From positions 62,001 to 126,000 of the forward strand of contig NZ_CANMKV010000004.1 in NCBI RefSeq assembly GCF_947498635.1: 64,000 nucleotides of DNA. The letters run 5' to 3'. Below the pieces are notes generated by a model. That model ran no database searches and had not been told where the DNA came from. It was given only the letters and a program-made list of their open reading frames with translations. The position numbers and the translations under genes were made by a program. Positions 39,196 through 50,563 of the stretch are shown piece by piece. Position 1 is the first letter of the stretch, and every line of letters starts with the position of its first letter. The DNA comes from an uncultured Microbulbifer sp. Lineage in GTDB: Bacteria > Pseudomonadota > Gammaproteobacteria > Pseudomonadales > Cellvibrionaceae.

Positions 39196-40702
39196 GCGCC
39201 TAGGCATAAGAATTTTGCGACTGCCAGTAGCTGTTGGTGCCCTTGCTATGTTTGTAATCCATGGTTGTATGTTGGGCCCCGATTACGTGCCTCCACCAGT
39301 GAGCGTTGAAGATTCTTGGATTTATGGGGAAGATAAACGTCTAGATAGCCTTGAAGCGATTAACCCTTTGTGGTGGCAAATTGCTTTTTCGGATCCAGTG
39401 CTCGATGACTTGGTGGCTCAGGCAATAGAAAATAATTTGGAGTTGAGATCGGCAGCCCTGAGGGCTCTACAGGCCCAGCAGGTTCTAGCCATTGCCGTTG
39501 GAAATCAATACCCCCAGGTACAACAACTCGACGGCTTAATTGATCGTTCAAAATATGTTCGGTCAGGCATAACTGGTAACTTACAAAATGAATATTATCT
39601 TAATTTTAATCTAACCTGGGAGTTAGATATGTGGGGTCAGCTTAGGCGATTAGTAAATTCTGCTGCAGCTGATTTTGAAGCGAGTTTGGCTGAATACGAT
39701 GGTCTTCTCGTTTCGATTATCGCCCAAGTGGCTCAGGCGTATATAAATATTCGTACTGTGAAGCGTCGCCTAGAGGTTGCCAGGGAAAATATTCGCACTC
39801 AGAGGGAGGGATTGAGGATTGCAGAAGTAAAATTCCGTGCGGGTGAAGTTAGTGCTTTGGATGCAGAGCAGGCTCAGACTTTATTGAGTAATACCGAGGC
39901 TACTGTACCTGGATTGGAAATTGCTTTTCAGCAACTTAAAAATTCTCTGGCCATTTTACTTGGAATGCCCCCGCGCAGTCTTAATGAGATACTCTCAGTA
40001 CGCCCAACAGTACCGCAGGTACCCGCAATTACGAGTATTGGAATGCCGCAAGATCTTCTGCGACAGCGGCCGGATATTCGCCAGGCAGAACGCTTGCTCG
40101 CTGCGCAGGGAGAGCTGATTGGTGTGGCAAGAGCAGAACTTTACCCAAACTTTTCCATCGGTGGGTTAATAGGGGCGATTGATATTAGGGGGGGGCAGTT
40201 AAATGGTAGAAGTGATGCATGGGATTTATTTCTCGAGTTCGATTGGGATATTTTAAACTATGGAAGACTGCGCAATAATGTGCGCCTGCAGGATGCTACC
40301 TTCCAGCAGCTGGTTTCAGATTATCAACAGGTCGTTTTGCAGGCTCAAGTCGATGTGGAAAATGCCATCGTTGCTTATCTTAAGTCCCAGGAGCAACAAT
40401 TTTTTTACAAAACTGCTGCTATGGCCTCGGAAGAAGCTGTTAATCTCTCTTTGACTCAGTATGTCGATGGGCAGGTTGAATACAATACAGTGATCACTAC
40501 CCTGATATCCAACCTTCAACAACAGGATATTCTGGTGATAGCACAAGGTGCAGTGGCAGCAAATTTAGTACAGGTATATTTGTCACTCGGTGGAGGTTGG
40601 CAGATCCGTGATGGACTGACTCCTTTGGAGCTATTACCGGAAGAGACAATAGAGGATATGCTTTGGCGGACTCACTATTGGGATAAATTCTTGAGTGAAT
40701 AA
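39173..40702 (+). CDS. NodT-type outer-membrane efflux lipoprotein
   Basis: 509 residues from ATG 39173. The N-terminus is basic and hydrophobic and ends in a lipobox, FVIHGC with Cys32, followed by MLGPDYVPPP, the usual beginning of RND/FUSC-associated OMF lipoproteins. Two repeats of the OEP domain include LTWELDMWGQLRRLVNSAAADFEAS and FDWDILNYGRLRNNVRLQDATFQQ. An in-frame GTG at 39149 would add eight residues without a better ribosome site. It overlaps the HlyD gene by 23 bases, so translation is probably coupled. It completes a four-gene tripartite efflux operon with FUSC, DUF1656 and HlyD. Confidence 0.93.
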   Translation: MKRRRVPKRLGIRILRLPVAVGALAMFVIHGCMLGPDYVPPPVSVEDSWIYGEDKRLDSLEAINPLWWQIAFSDPVLDDLVAQAIENNLELRSAALRALQAQQVLAIAVGNQYPQVQQLDGLIDRSKYVRSGITGNLQNEYYLNFNLTWELDMWGQLRRLVNSAAADFEASLAEYDGLLVSIIAQVAQAYINIRTVKRRLEVARENIRTQREGLRIAEVKFRAGEVSALDAEQAQTLLSNTEATVPGLEIAFQQLKNSLAILLGMPPRSLNEILSVRPTVPQVPAITSIGMPQDLLRQRPDIRQAERLLAAQGELIGVARAELYPNFSIGGLIGAIDIRGGQLNGRSDAWDLFLEFDWDILNYGRLRNNVRLQDATFQQLVSDYQQVVLQAQVDVENAIVAYLKSQEQQFFYKTAAMASEEAVNLSLTQYVDGQVEYNTVITTLISNLQQQDILVIAQGAVAANLVQVYLSLGGGWQIRDGLTPLELLPEETIEDMLWRTHYWDKFLSE

Positions 40703-40984
40703 TTTTGTACCAAGTATTTCCCGGGCTAATCCCGAAAGGTGAGTGTACTCAGTATTTCTAAAGCCTACTCATGCATCATTACTATTGCAGTTAGCTTACT
40801 AAATCTATCAAGCCCCGCGTTGATAAAATTTTAGCTGGATATTGACCCTGGAATTCTTTCACATAGGCGTTATGTAGTTTGATTCACTTGCGAAGATGTC
40901 TCAGTCATCAATCGAGTTTTTATTTGTCAATGGGATCACATCTATTCATAAAAAAGTGGGTGTATTAGAGCTCAGCACTTGGTA

Positions 40985-41015
40985 TTGACCTCAACTTAAG
41001 TTTAGGTATTAAGCT
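40985..41015 (+). promoter_or_regulatory. SoxR/MerR-type operator in the nat promoter
   Basis: TTGACC at 40985-40990 is followed by CCTCAACTTAAGTTTAGG (40989-41006), a near-palindrome differing at only three positions from the E. coli SoxR box CCTCAAGTTAACTTGAGG. The distance from the -35 to a weak -10 (TAAGCT, 41010-41015) is 19 bases, the long spacer typical of MerR-family activated promoters. It lies 38 bases before the N-acetyltransferase ATG. The other sequence in the 350-base gap (40703-41052) shows no ORF. The regulator gene is not within the window. Confidence 0.62.
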
Positions 41016-41052
41016 TGCTTTATTGTTGATTGACCCTAAGGATTAAAGCGAA

Positions 41053-41937
41053 ATGACTACGAATGCACACAGTGTTGACTTGAAAAAATACTTCGAACGT
41101 ATTGACTATCATCAAAATCCATCCCAAAACCTGCAAACATTGAATGACATACTTGCTCAACATGTCCGAACCTTGCCGTTTGAAAATCTAACCTCCTTTC
41201 TTGGAAGTCCGGTAAACATTGATCTGACGGCAATTGAAGAAAAACTCGTACAACAGAAACGCGGTGGGTATTGCTTCGAACAGAATGCCCTGCTGGGTGC
41301 GGTATTACGGCAGATTGGCTTTTCTGTTACTGGTCTCGCCGCTCGCGTCTTGTGGCAGACCCCCGCAGGACATGAACCAGCTCAATCCCATATGATATTA
41401 CTTGTGGAGGTGGGCGAGGTGGCCTATTTGCTGGATGCGGGCTTTGGCAGTAATACTCTCACCGCACCTCTGCGTTTAGATATCAATGCCCCACAAAAGA
41501 CAGTTCACGGAATCTACCGTCTTACTCGAATAGAGGAAGATTACCTGCTACAAGTAAGAGTCGCGGGTACTTGGCAGTCGATGTACAGTTTTGATTTAAG
41601 GCCGCGTACCGCAGGCGATTATAAAATTGCTAACTGGTATTGCTGTACTCACCCGCAATCCCGTTTTGTTGAGCACTTGATTGCAGCCCGCGCATTTCCG
41701 GAGGGGCGCCATGCATTATTGAATCGTCAATTGAGTTTCCAGCCTGTTGATGGCCCTAAGAGCGTGATTATGTTGGCCAATATTACTGAGTTAAGAAATG
41801 CCTTATTGGAGGTGTTTGGAATCGAGGTGCCGGAGGATTTTAGTACTGAGAAGAAGCTGGCGAGCATCTTCGAGGATATGTCGAAGCCTCTGGGTATTGG
41901 CAGCAATGAATTGGTATCCAGTCGAGTACTGTCATGA
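41053..41937 (+). CDS. nat: Arylamine N-acetyltransferase
   Basis: 294 residues, the standard NAT size. The catalytic triad is visible: Cys74 in RGGYCFEQN, His113 in QSHM and Asp128 in LLDAGFG. The N-terminal LPFENL segment is also typical. The enzyme transfers acetyl (or other acyl) groups from CoA to arylamines and hydrazines. A SoxR-like operator stands before it, suggesting induction by redox-active or aromatic compounds. Its TGA overlaps the ATG of a short flavodoxin-like frame (ATGA). It is preceded by the efflux operon, so the segment as a whole looks like a xenobiotic-defence region; that is inference. Confidence 0.94.
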   Translation: MTTNAHSVDLKKYFERIDYHQNPSQNLQTLNDILAQHVRTLPFENLTSFLGSPVNIDLTAIEEKLVQQKRGGYCFEQNALLGAVLRQIGFSVTGLAARVLWQTPAGHEPAQSHMILLVEVGEVAYLLDAGFGSNTLTAPLRLDINAPQKTVHGIYRLTRIEEDYLLQVRVAGTWQSMYSFDLRPRTAGDYKIANWYCCTHPQSRFVEHLIAARAFPEGRHALLNRQLSFQPVDGPKSVIMLANITELRNALLEVFGIEVPEDFSTEKKLASIFEDMSKPLGIGSNELVSSRVLS

Positions 41938-42071
41938 TCCAAGTAGGTGTTGTTTATCACTCGGTTTGCGGAAGCATAAAGGTTCTGGCAGAGGCTATTG
42001 TGGAGGGAGCGGATAGTATTTCTGACCAGCAAAGAGTGCTATCCAAGAATCGCGATCCAGGAATTGGTTGA
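41934..42071 (+). pseudogene. Truncated flavodoxin/WrbA-like fragment
   Basis: A 45-codon frame starting at ATG 41934, which overlaps the nat stop codon (ATGA). It begins MIQVGVVYHSVCGSIKVLAE and continues AIVEGADSI. This corresponds to the beta1-P-loop-alpha1 region of flavodoxin-fold NAD(P)H:quinone oxidoreductases such as WrbA, where the phosphate loop is usually YHSxxGHT. After residue about 45 the frame hits TGA and no continuation of the fold is visible in the 180 bases before the next gene. It is most likely a decayed gene once translated after nat. Confidence 0.6.
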
Positions 42072-42251
42072 TTTAGAGCACGGTTGGCAAAAGAGCAGCC
42101 TTTCTAAGCGCCGAGCTCTCTGAGCGAGGTCGGGTGTACCTTCGAGTTTTGGCGAAGATTGTGTGCCGCGAGCTGAATATTGTCAGGGAATTAAAATATC
42201 TTGAAACCATCTAGGCCAGCATTTTTCCTCCCAAGCTTGCCGTCATGGAAT

Positions 42252-43673
42252 TTAGCTTCCCTTCAGCAGCCTAAGGCTCCACGTATTGTGCTCCTTAATT
42301 ACTGCTGCCATATCTAGAGAGTTTATTTCTCCATTATCAACGATTTTCTGACCGTGAATTACCACCGTTTGCGCAGACTGTGGGGCACAGAAGATTACTG
42401 CGGCCACGGGGTCTGAAAGTCCACCAGCATAATTGATAGTGTTGAGCTGTAGAGTAAAAAAATCGGCGCAACGCCCAACTTCAAGCGCGCCAATATCAGA
42501 GCGGTTTAGGACTTTGGCCCCTCCAAGGGTGGCGAGTTCCAGGGCTTCGCGAGCACTCATCCACTCTGAGGAGCGCAGGGGGTGGGACTGGGAGAGCTGG
42601 GAGTAACGATGTGGGCCCTCTGGGGGGCGCAGGCCCATCCTTAGTCTCGCAAGTAGCATTGCCTGGCGAGTTTCCATAAGCATATTGGATGCATCATTGC
42701 TCGCAGCCCCATCTACACCGAGGCTAACTTTCACACCGGCAGCCATATAGTCTTTAACGGGTGCAATCCCCGAGGCGAGGCGCATGTTAGAACTCGGGCA
42801 GTGGGATATTCCGCACCCAGTGCGTGCGAAAATGTTTATCTCTTCAGAATCAACATGTATGGCGTGGGCGAACCAAACATCGGGGCCTAGCCACCCCATT
42901 TCCTCCATCCACTCCAAAGGGCGTTTGCCAAATCGTTCAAGCGTGTAACGCTCCTCATCGAATGTCTCACACAGGTGTGTGTGTAACATGACGCCTTTAT
43001 CTCGAGCGAGCAGGGCTGTCTCCTTGAGGAGAGCCTCTGAAACCGTAAAAGGGGAGCAGGGAGCCAGGACAATTCGAGTTAGGGCGCCAAAGCTGGCATC
43101 GTGATAGCGGTCAATAACACGGATACTGTCTTTCAGTATGAAATTTTCTTCTTCGACACTCTCATCTGGAGGCAGGCCCCCGAGAGACTTACCCAAGGAC
43201 ATGGAGCCACGACTAGCGTGGAATCTCACGCCTAAATCCCGTGCGGCTTCAATATGGATGTCGACCTGGTTACCACTCTTGAATAGGTAGGAATGATCAA
43301 ACACCGTAGTGCAGCCAGAGAGAATAAGCTCGCCTAAACCAATCAGGGCACTTGTTCGTGAAGCCTCAGGATTAATGCGGGTCCAAATGGGATAGTGCAG
43401 CTGTAGCCAGGCAAAAAGATTCTTATTTTGGCAGCAGGGCAGGTTACGGGTGAGTGTTTGGTTGAGGTGATGATGGGTATTCACCATTCCGGGGAGAACG
43501 ATCTGTCCTGTGGCGTCAATGACCGTATCGGCACTGGTGGGCAGAGACTTGGTCTGGCCCACAGCGGTAATTAGCCCATCTTCGGCAAAAATACCGCCCT
43601 TGGTGATTTCACGCCTCTCAGCATCCATGGTTACTAGGATATCGGCATTTTTTAGCAGTAAGGTCTTTGCCAT
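42252..43673 (-). CDS. Amidohydrolase, probable 8-oxoguanine deaminase (ATZ/TRZ family)
   Basis: 473 residues. Metal ligands are recognisable in NTHHHLNQ (His67, His69), the HTHLCET motif, WFAHAIHVD and GVDGAASND. The set matches the ATZ/TRZ subgroup of metal-dependent hydrolases, which contains 8-oxoguanine deaminases of Pseudomonas, hydroxyatrazine ethylaminohydrolase and guanine/cytosine deaminases. The LPCCQNKNLFAWLQLHYPIW segment is typical for 8-oxoguanine deaminase, in my recollection. The reaction would be hydrolytic deamination of an aminopurine or triazine ring. It is single and convergent with the NAT segment. Confidence 0.8.
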   Translation of the reverse strand: MAKTLLLKNADILVTMDAERREITKGGIFAEDGLITAVGQTKSLPTSADTVIDATGQIVLPGMVNTHHHLNQTLTRNLPCCQNKNLFAWLQLHYPIWTRINPEASRTSALIGLGELILSGCTTVFDHSYLFKSGNQVDIHIEAARDLGVRFHASRGSMSLGKSLGGLPPDESVEEENFILKDSIRVIDRYHDASFGALTRIVLAPCSPFTVSEALLKETALLARDKGVMLHTHLCETFDEERYTLERFGKRPLEWMEEMGWLGPDVWFAHAIHVDSEEINIFARTGCGISHCPSSNMRLASGIAPVKDYMAAGVKVSLGVDGAASNDASNMLMETRQAMLLARLRMGLRPPEGPHRYSQLSQSHPLRSSEWMSAREALELATLGGAKVLNRSDIGALEVGRCADFFTLQLNTINYAGGLSDPVAAVIFCAPQSAQTVVIHGQKIVDNGEINSLDMAAVIKEHNTWSLRLLKGS

Positions 43674-44155
43674 GAGGAATGATTGCGTTCTCTTAAGAGA
43701 TGTTAGGCCCTCTAATATTAGCTAGGCTCCTCCTGAGCATGGGACAGCCTGTCTTTATCTAGACTCCAGGCTATATATCCACTTGAAAAAAGTAGACCGC
43801 CGGCCGCCATATTCATCCCAGTAGAATCCTGTAAAACCTTGCGTTTTCCCTCCTGGATAACCATGAAGTTTGAGCATTTTATCTGGGGTCTTTAGGTCAC
43901 ACCCACCATGCCGCCCCCAGCCCCAGCCGGTTCAATAAAGATAGAGCAGCAATATTTTGAGTATCTGCAACGTTCGATAAAAGAATACACTTATAAAGCC
44001 GTTATCATCTTGCCTTTAAATATTTACTAGCAACATCTCCTGAACTCGTTGTCAGGATTGAGGGGAGAAATAAGGTAAGGGGCACCTTAGTAGGTAGGTT
44101 GGGAGGAGCATAGTCTTTACTTGAAAGGGTATTCAGGCCATGAACTTGGTGATCT
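43674..44155. other. Intergenic region between the amidohydrolase and TMEM175-type genes
   Basis: 482 bases carrying two divergent promoters by position. It has a CTCTTAAGAG palindrome near 43687-43696 and the GGTGA ribosome site before ATG 44156. I see no ORF with family likeness, no RNA gene and no repeat. Confidence 0.35.
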
Positions 44156-44776
44156 ATGCTTCATCGAGCCTTTTTTTCAAGTCGGATTAATGGGTTGAGT
44201 GATGGTGTTTTTGCTATAGCCATGACGCTTCTTGTGTTCAACATTCAGATCCCCGATTTGGCCGACATTAAAACGGGGGCGGACTTTCACAATAAAATGC
44301 AGGAGCAGGTCCCCCACATATTTTCCTGGTTGTTGAGTTTTGCGATCCTCTGTCGCCTGTGGCTGACCCATAACCATCTGATGTCTGATCACACGTCAAA
44401 ATCTGCGAGTTTTACCAGCTGGAATTTTCTGCTGTTAGGTGCGGTTGCATTTACACCATTTCCGGCCGGGTTACTGGGGGAGTACCCAGATCAAACCTGG
44501 TCCGTGATTCTTCTTTCAATCACCTACGCGGTAGCGGCACTGTCGATTGCGGGTATGTGGTGTATCGCACCGAATCGAGCCAGTGCGGGTGCGCGACGAG
44601 TGGTATTGATTAGCCTGGTGATGTTGTTGACCAGTATTTCCGCTAGCCTTCTCGCGGCTCTGAACCCCTTCTGGGGATTGATTTTGTGGATTGTGTATGT
44701 ACTTGGTATCGCGCCCCTGGCCCATTTCCTGGAGCGCTATGTTTTCCGCGGTGGGGATAAAATTGAAGGCGAGTGA
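44156..44776 (+). CDS. TMEM175-family potassium channel protein (DUF1211)
   Basis: 206 residues with about six membrane segments. The N-terminal signature RINGLSDGVFAIAMTLLVFNIQIP (about 10-33) corresponds to the TMEM175 pore-helix motif, usually RLxAFSDGVFAIAxTLL; here the phenylalanine before SDGVF is leucine. The second hydrophobic block LLSFAILCRLWLTHNHL also fits. Bacterial TMEM175 proteins are K+-conducting channels in the inner membrane. The gene stands alone; the next gene on the opposite strand converges 18 bases after its stop. Confidence 0.85.
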   Translation: MLHRAFFSSRINGLSDGVFAIAMTLLVFNIQIPDLADIKTGADFHNKMQEQVPHIFSWLLSFAILCRLWLTHNHLMSDHTSKSASFTSWNFLLLGAVAFTPFPAGLLGEYPDQTWSVILLSITYAVAALSIAGMWCIAPNRASAGARRVVLISLVMLLTSISASLLAALNPFWGLILWIVYVLGIAPLAHFLERYVFRGGDKIEGE

Positions 44777-44794
44777 GGGTGTTTTTCCTGTCGG

Positions 44795-45217
44795 TCAGCT
44801 CAGTTCCAGGACCATTTTCAGGTGGGGAATGCCCGCTTCATGGAAAATTTCGCCCTGCGCACTAAATCCGGCTTTCGCATAGAAGCCTTGCGCGTGTTGC
44901 TGCGCATGCAAGTAGATATTCGGGTAGCCTCTTTGTTCAGCGTATTCGCAGATGACCTGGAGCAGCTGAGCGCCAAGCCCCTCGCCCCGATCGGACTTAC
45001 TGATTGCCATGCGTCCGACTTTGCCATCTTTACTCAGTCGCCCGGTGCCTACGGCGCGCTCATTTTTGAAAACCAGGAAGTGTTGCGCATCTCCCTCCTG
45101 GTCATCCCACTCCAACTCCGCAGGTACTTTCTGCTCTAGTACAAAGACCGTTTCCCGAATAGCGCGAATAGAATCACTCTCGCTATTCCAATCGGCGGGG
45201 CGTACGAGAATTGCCAT
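44795..45217 (-). CDS. GNAT-family N-acetyltransferase (ElaA-like)
   Basis: 140 residues. The acetyl-CoA-binding motif A is GRMAISKSDRGEGLGAQLLQVICEYAE, followed by IYLHAQQHAQGFYAKAGF, a GNAT pattern of the ElaA subgroup. Substrate is not evident. Its ATG begins one base after the stop of roxA, so the two are co-transcribed and probably coupled. Confidence 0.88.
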   Translation of the reverse strand: MAILVRPADWNSESDSIRAIRETVFVLEQKVPAELEWDDQEGDAQHFLVFKNERAVGTGRLSKDGKVGRMAISKSDRGEGLGAQLLQVICEYAEQRGYPNIYLHAQQHAQGFYAKAGFSAQGEIFHEAGIPHLKMVLELS

Positions 45218-45218
45218 A

Positions 45219-46385
45219 TTAGAAATCCTCAGGTGGATAGATCAGGGTGCCCTGGGATACCAACTGATCTACCAGTCCATCGGAACCGGCGATCTGCGGG
45301 AAGGTTTCGATATCACTCCAGGATATCTTATGGGTGTTAACAAACCGTTCTGCAAAATTCAGCGGGGCAGGGAAGGCTTCACCATCGACAAATAGGGTTG
45401 CGGGTTCTCGGCAAAAAGCGGCTCGCGAGGCAGGATTCAGTATCAGTTGTACTCCCTGGGGTAACTGGTCGCGCCAGTCGACGGCATCATCGGCGTCTAA
45501 TGCCACTGTGTCCGGATACTTCACCTCTGTCATTACGGCTCCAAACCACTGGGCAATCTTTTCCGGCTGCTTTAACCAGGCGCCAAGTTGCTGCTGTAGC
45601 CGTGCGACGGAAGCTGGGTCTACTTCGCCCGGGCATTTTGCAGGTTCAGATCCGGCATCGGTATACCGCAGACTGTCTGGTAAACCCATCGCTACTTCCG
45701 CAGCGAGGTCCTCGAGAATGACGGCTGCAGACGGGGCACGGAAGCCAATGGAAATGGTGGTACAAGCGCCCTCGGCGATTCCCCAGTGGCTATATTGTGG
45801 CGGGAGATAGAGCATATCACCGGGCTCCAAGACCCAGCTGTTTTCCGCATCAAACGCTTTAAGGATATTGAGCGGAGTTCCCTCCACGCGCGGGCTGCTC
45901 TCATCCACTTTGGGCCCTTGCTGCCAATGGCGCTTGCCTTCGGCTTGTAGCAGGAATACGTCATAGTGATCGTAGTGTGGGCCGACGCTGCCCTTGTCGG
46001 CGGCGTAGCTGATCATAACGTCGTCGAGGCGCCAGTCGGGGATAAAACGGAAGTACTCTTTTAGCTCCGCAATTTCGGAAAGCCATTGATCCACCGCCTG
46101 TACCAAGAGTGTCCAGTGTGTTTGGGGCAGGGAAAGAAAGTCCTCTTCTGTAAAAGGGCCGGTTCGCAGCTCCCAGGGGCCACTCTCACCATTTTCCAGG
46201 ACTAGGCGCGATTCCACCGCTTCTTCCAAAGCCATTCCGGCGAGCTCTTCACCGGATATCGGTGCTTCGAAGTTGGGGAATGCATTGCGGATCAACACAG
46301 GCTTTTGTTGCCAGTAATCGCGCATAAACACTTCAATTGGCATATCACCGAGATGGGTAAGGGGGCTGGCCACGGTAATTCTCAC
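45219..46385 (-). CDS. roxA: JmjC-type ribosomal oxygenase RoxA (YcfD-like, L16 arginine 3-hydroxylase)
   Basis: 388 residues. The iron ligands are His137 and Asp139 in GPHYDHYDVF (E. coli YcfD GPHLDQYDVF) and His200 in YSHWG. The stretch DDVMISYAADKGSVGPHYDHYD ... [17 protein letters not shown] is diagnostic for the bacterial ribosomal oxygenases, which hydroxylate an arginine of ribosomal protein L16 using O2 and 2-oxoglutarate. The start is a GTG at 46385 with no good ribosome site; an ATG at 46343 is an alternative. It precedes a GNAT gene by one base and lies downstream of purB. Confidence 0.92.
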   Translation of the reverse strand: MRITVASPLTHLGDMPIEVFMRDYWQQKPVLIRNAFPNFEAPISGEELAGMALEEAVESRLVLENGESGPWELRTGPFTEEDFLSLPQTHWTLLVQAVDQWLSEIAELKEYFRFIPDWRLDDVMISYAADKGSVGPHYDHYDVFLLQAEGKRHWQQGPKVDESSPRVEGTPLNILKAFDAENSWVLEPGDMLYLPPQYSHWGIAEGACTTISIGFRAPSAAVILEDLAAEVAMGLPDSLRYTDAGSEPAKCPGEVDPASVARLQQQLGAWLKQPEKIAQWFGAVMTEVKYPDTVALDADDAVDWRDQLPQGVQLILNPASRAAFCREPATLFVDGEAFPAPLNFAERFVNTHKISWSDIETFPQIAGSDGLVDQLVSQGTLIYPPEDF

Positions 46386-46523
46386 TGTCTGATAGGGCTG
46401 TGGTTGCTCTCAATATCTGCACAGGGTCATGTCTCAGTACCGAGCAGCGACATGGCAGGGGAGAGAATAAGGGGTTATTAGTAAGCTACCGGCCACAACG
46501 GTGTGGTCGGTAGCTCGGCCCGC

Positions 46524-47912
<1,389 letters not shown>

Positions 47913-48548
47913 TTAGTGTTTTATAGATTCGATCTGTGTGATCAGCTCGTTAGTTGCTTGTAATAGCTTTTTACGCTGAAATAGCAGGTGCAGACGGCGC
48001 CCCCCTAATTGTCGCCAAAGGGTGGCTGAGCGAATACCGGCAAAGAGCATGGAGCGGATCTGGTTTGCGATACGCTGCTGCTGCAAATAGTTAAAATCTC
48101 CCAGGACCTGGATGCGGAAACGGAAAGTTCCGAGAGTGTCGCTATAGATGCTGGCAAGATTGGAAAATACATTTTCGTGGGTAGGGGTGAAATGTTCAGC
48201 CTGGGTCTTGGCTTTATCCAGACGGTTACCGATGATTGAGAGCAATTCCCCCTTCTTGCTTAACTGCCGCTGCAGATAGAGTATCGACAGCGCGTAGCGC
48301 AGGCAGTCGGTGTACTCGGGGTGCTGCCTGGACTGCAGCAATTGCCGCGATACCTGTAAGCCAGGCAGCAGATTTTCAGTGCCGTCAAAGACATCTTCGG
48401 TGCGATCTGGATTAAGCTGGAAGAGGCTGTAAACCCCAGTTTCCAGCTGTGTCTGGGGCGCGGTGCCGGTTTTGGCCAGTCGCTCCACCAGTGTTGCGGA
48501 TTGAAAAATTCCGGCCAGCGCCAGTGCCTGATCCCGCCAGTTATTCAA
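47913..48548 (-). CDS. hflD: High-frequency lysogenization protein HflD homologue
   Basis: 211 residues, the usual length. The N-terminal NNWRDQALALAGIFQSATLVERLAKTG and the LETGVYSLFQLNP and LRYALSILYLQRQL segments match HflD. In E. coli it binds phage lambda CII at the membrane and lies between mnmA and purB, exactly as here. Gaps to the neighbours are 9 and 15 bases, so the three genes form an operon. Confidence 0.93.
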   Translation of the reverse strand: MNNWRDQALALAGIFQSATLVERLAKTGTAPQTQLETGVYSLFQLNPDRTEDVFDGTENLLPGLQVSRQLLQSRQHPEYTDCLRYALSILYLQRQLSKKGELLSIIGNRLDKAKTQAEHFTPTHENVFSNLASIYSDTLGTFRFRIQVLGDFNYLQQQRIANQIRSMLFAGIRSATLWRQLGGRRLHLLFQRKKLLQATNELITQIESIKH

Positions 48549-48557
48549 AATTATTCC

Positions 48558-49748
<1,191 letters not shown>

Positions 49749-49793
49749 TTACCTGTGAATGGCCTCTCTGACCAAGGCCGCTTTAATCTTTGG

Positions 49794-50414
49794 TTATTGC
49801 TTAGTACCTCGGCGCGGGCGATTGCGCCTTTGGGGCGGCTTCGATTTGGGGTTGGGCTTTGGCCTGGGGGGACTGGGGGCTTCCTCCATTCGATAGCTTC
49901 CTGGCTGCAATGCGTCGAGCTTCCAGTGGCCGATTGCCATGCGAACTAGGCGCAGGGTGGGGAAGCCGACAGCCGCAGTCATGCGTCGAACCTGTCGATT
50001 GCGCCCCTCATGGATTGTGAGTTCCACCCAGCTGGTGGGTATAGATTTGCGCTCGCGAATCGGTGGGGTACGTGGCCACAGGTCGGTGTCGATGAGTCGT
50101 CGGGCCATTGCTGGAGCAGTGAGGCCATCTTTCAGGTCGACACCGCGGCGCAGAAACATCAGGGCGTCGTCGGTAATATCTCCCTCTACCTGAGCCCAAT
50201 AGGTCTTGGCCATCTTTCTTTTCGGATGGCTGATTTGATGTTGTAGCGCTCCATCATCGGTCAGTAACAGCAGGCCTTCAGAATCATAGTCGAGTCGGCC
50301 GGCGGCATAGAAGCCTTTGTGAGGGATATAGTCCGCCAGTGTGGCGCGCCCCTGGCCGTCTGTGAATTGGCTTAACACGCCAAAAGGTTTGTTGAGGAGA
50401 ATAATCTTAGTCAT
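49794..50414 (-). CDS. rluE: 23S rRNA pseudouridine synthase RluE-like
   Basis: 206 residues. The catalytic motif [14 protein letters not shown] has Asp42. The rest ([27 protein letters not shown]) matches the RluB/E/F group. RluE converts U2457 of 23S rRNA. It has no S4 domain, and the C-terminus carries an Arg/Lys/Pro-rich tail of about 30 residues. It is divergent from icd, which matches the rluE-icd arrangement in many gammaproteobacteria. Confidence 0.9.
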   Translation of the reverse strand: MTKIILLNKPFGVLSQFTDGQGRATLADYIPHKGFYAAGRLDYDSEGLLLLTDDGALQHQISHPKRKMAKTYWAQVEGDITDDALMFLRRGVDLKDGLTAPAMARRLIDTDLWPRTPPIRERKSIPTSWVELTIHEGRNRQVRRMTAAVGFPTLRLVRMAIGHWKLDALQPGSYRMEEAPSPPRPKPNPKSKPPQRRNRPRRGTKQ

Positions 50415-50460
50415 AAGAAAAATTGAGTATTGTAATCCAACTACAAAAATTAGCCGATGC

Positions 50461-50469
50461 TGCTATAAT
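50461..50469 (+). promoter_or_regulatory. Extended -10 promoter element for icd
   Basis: TGCTATAAT, a TGn extension plus a perfect TATAAT hexamer (50464-50469), 94 bases before the icd ATG. No consensus -35 is at 16-18 bases. The leader then contains a GGGAG ribosome site ten bases before ATG 50564. Confidence 0.5.
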
Positions 50470-50563
50470 CCCGCCGATTTTTATCCCCGCCCAATGGTCC
50501 CGGGGGAGCGGTGCAAGCAACGCTGGACCTAAAAAGTCATAGAATTTTGGGAGTTTACGCAAT

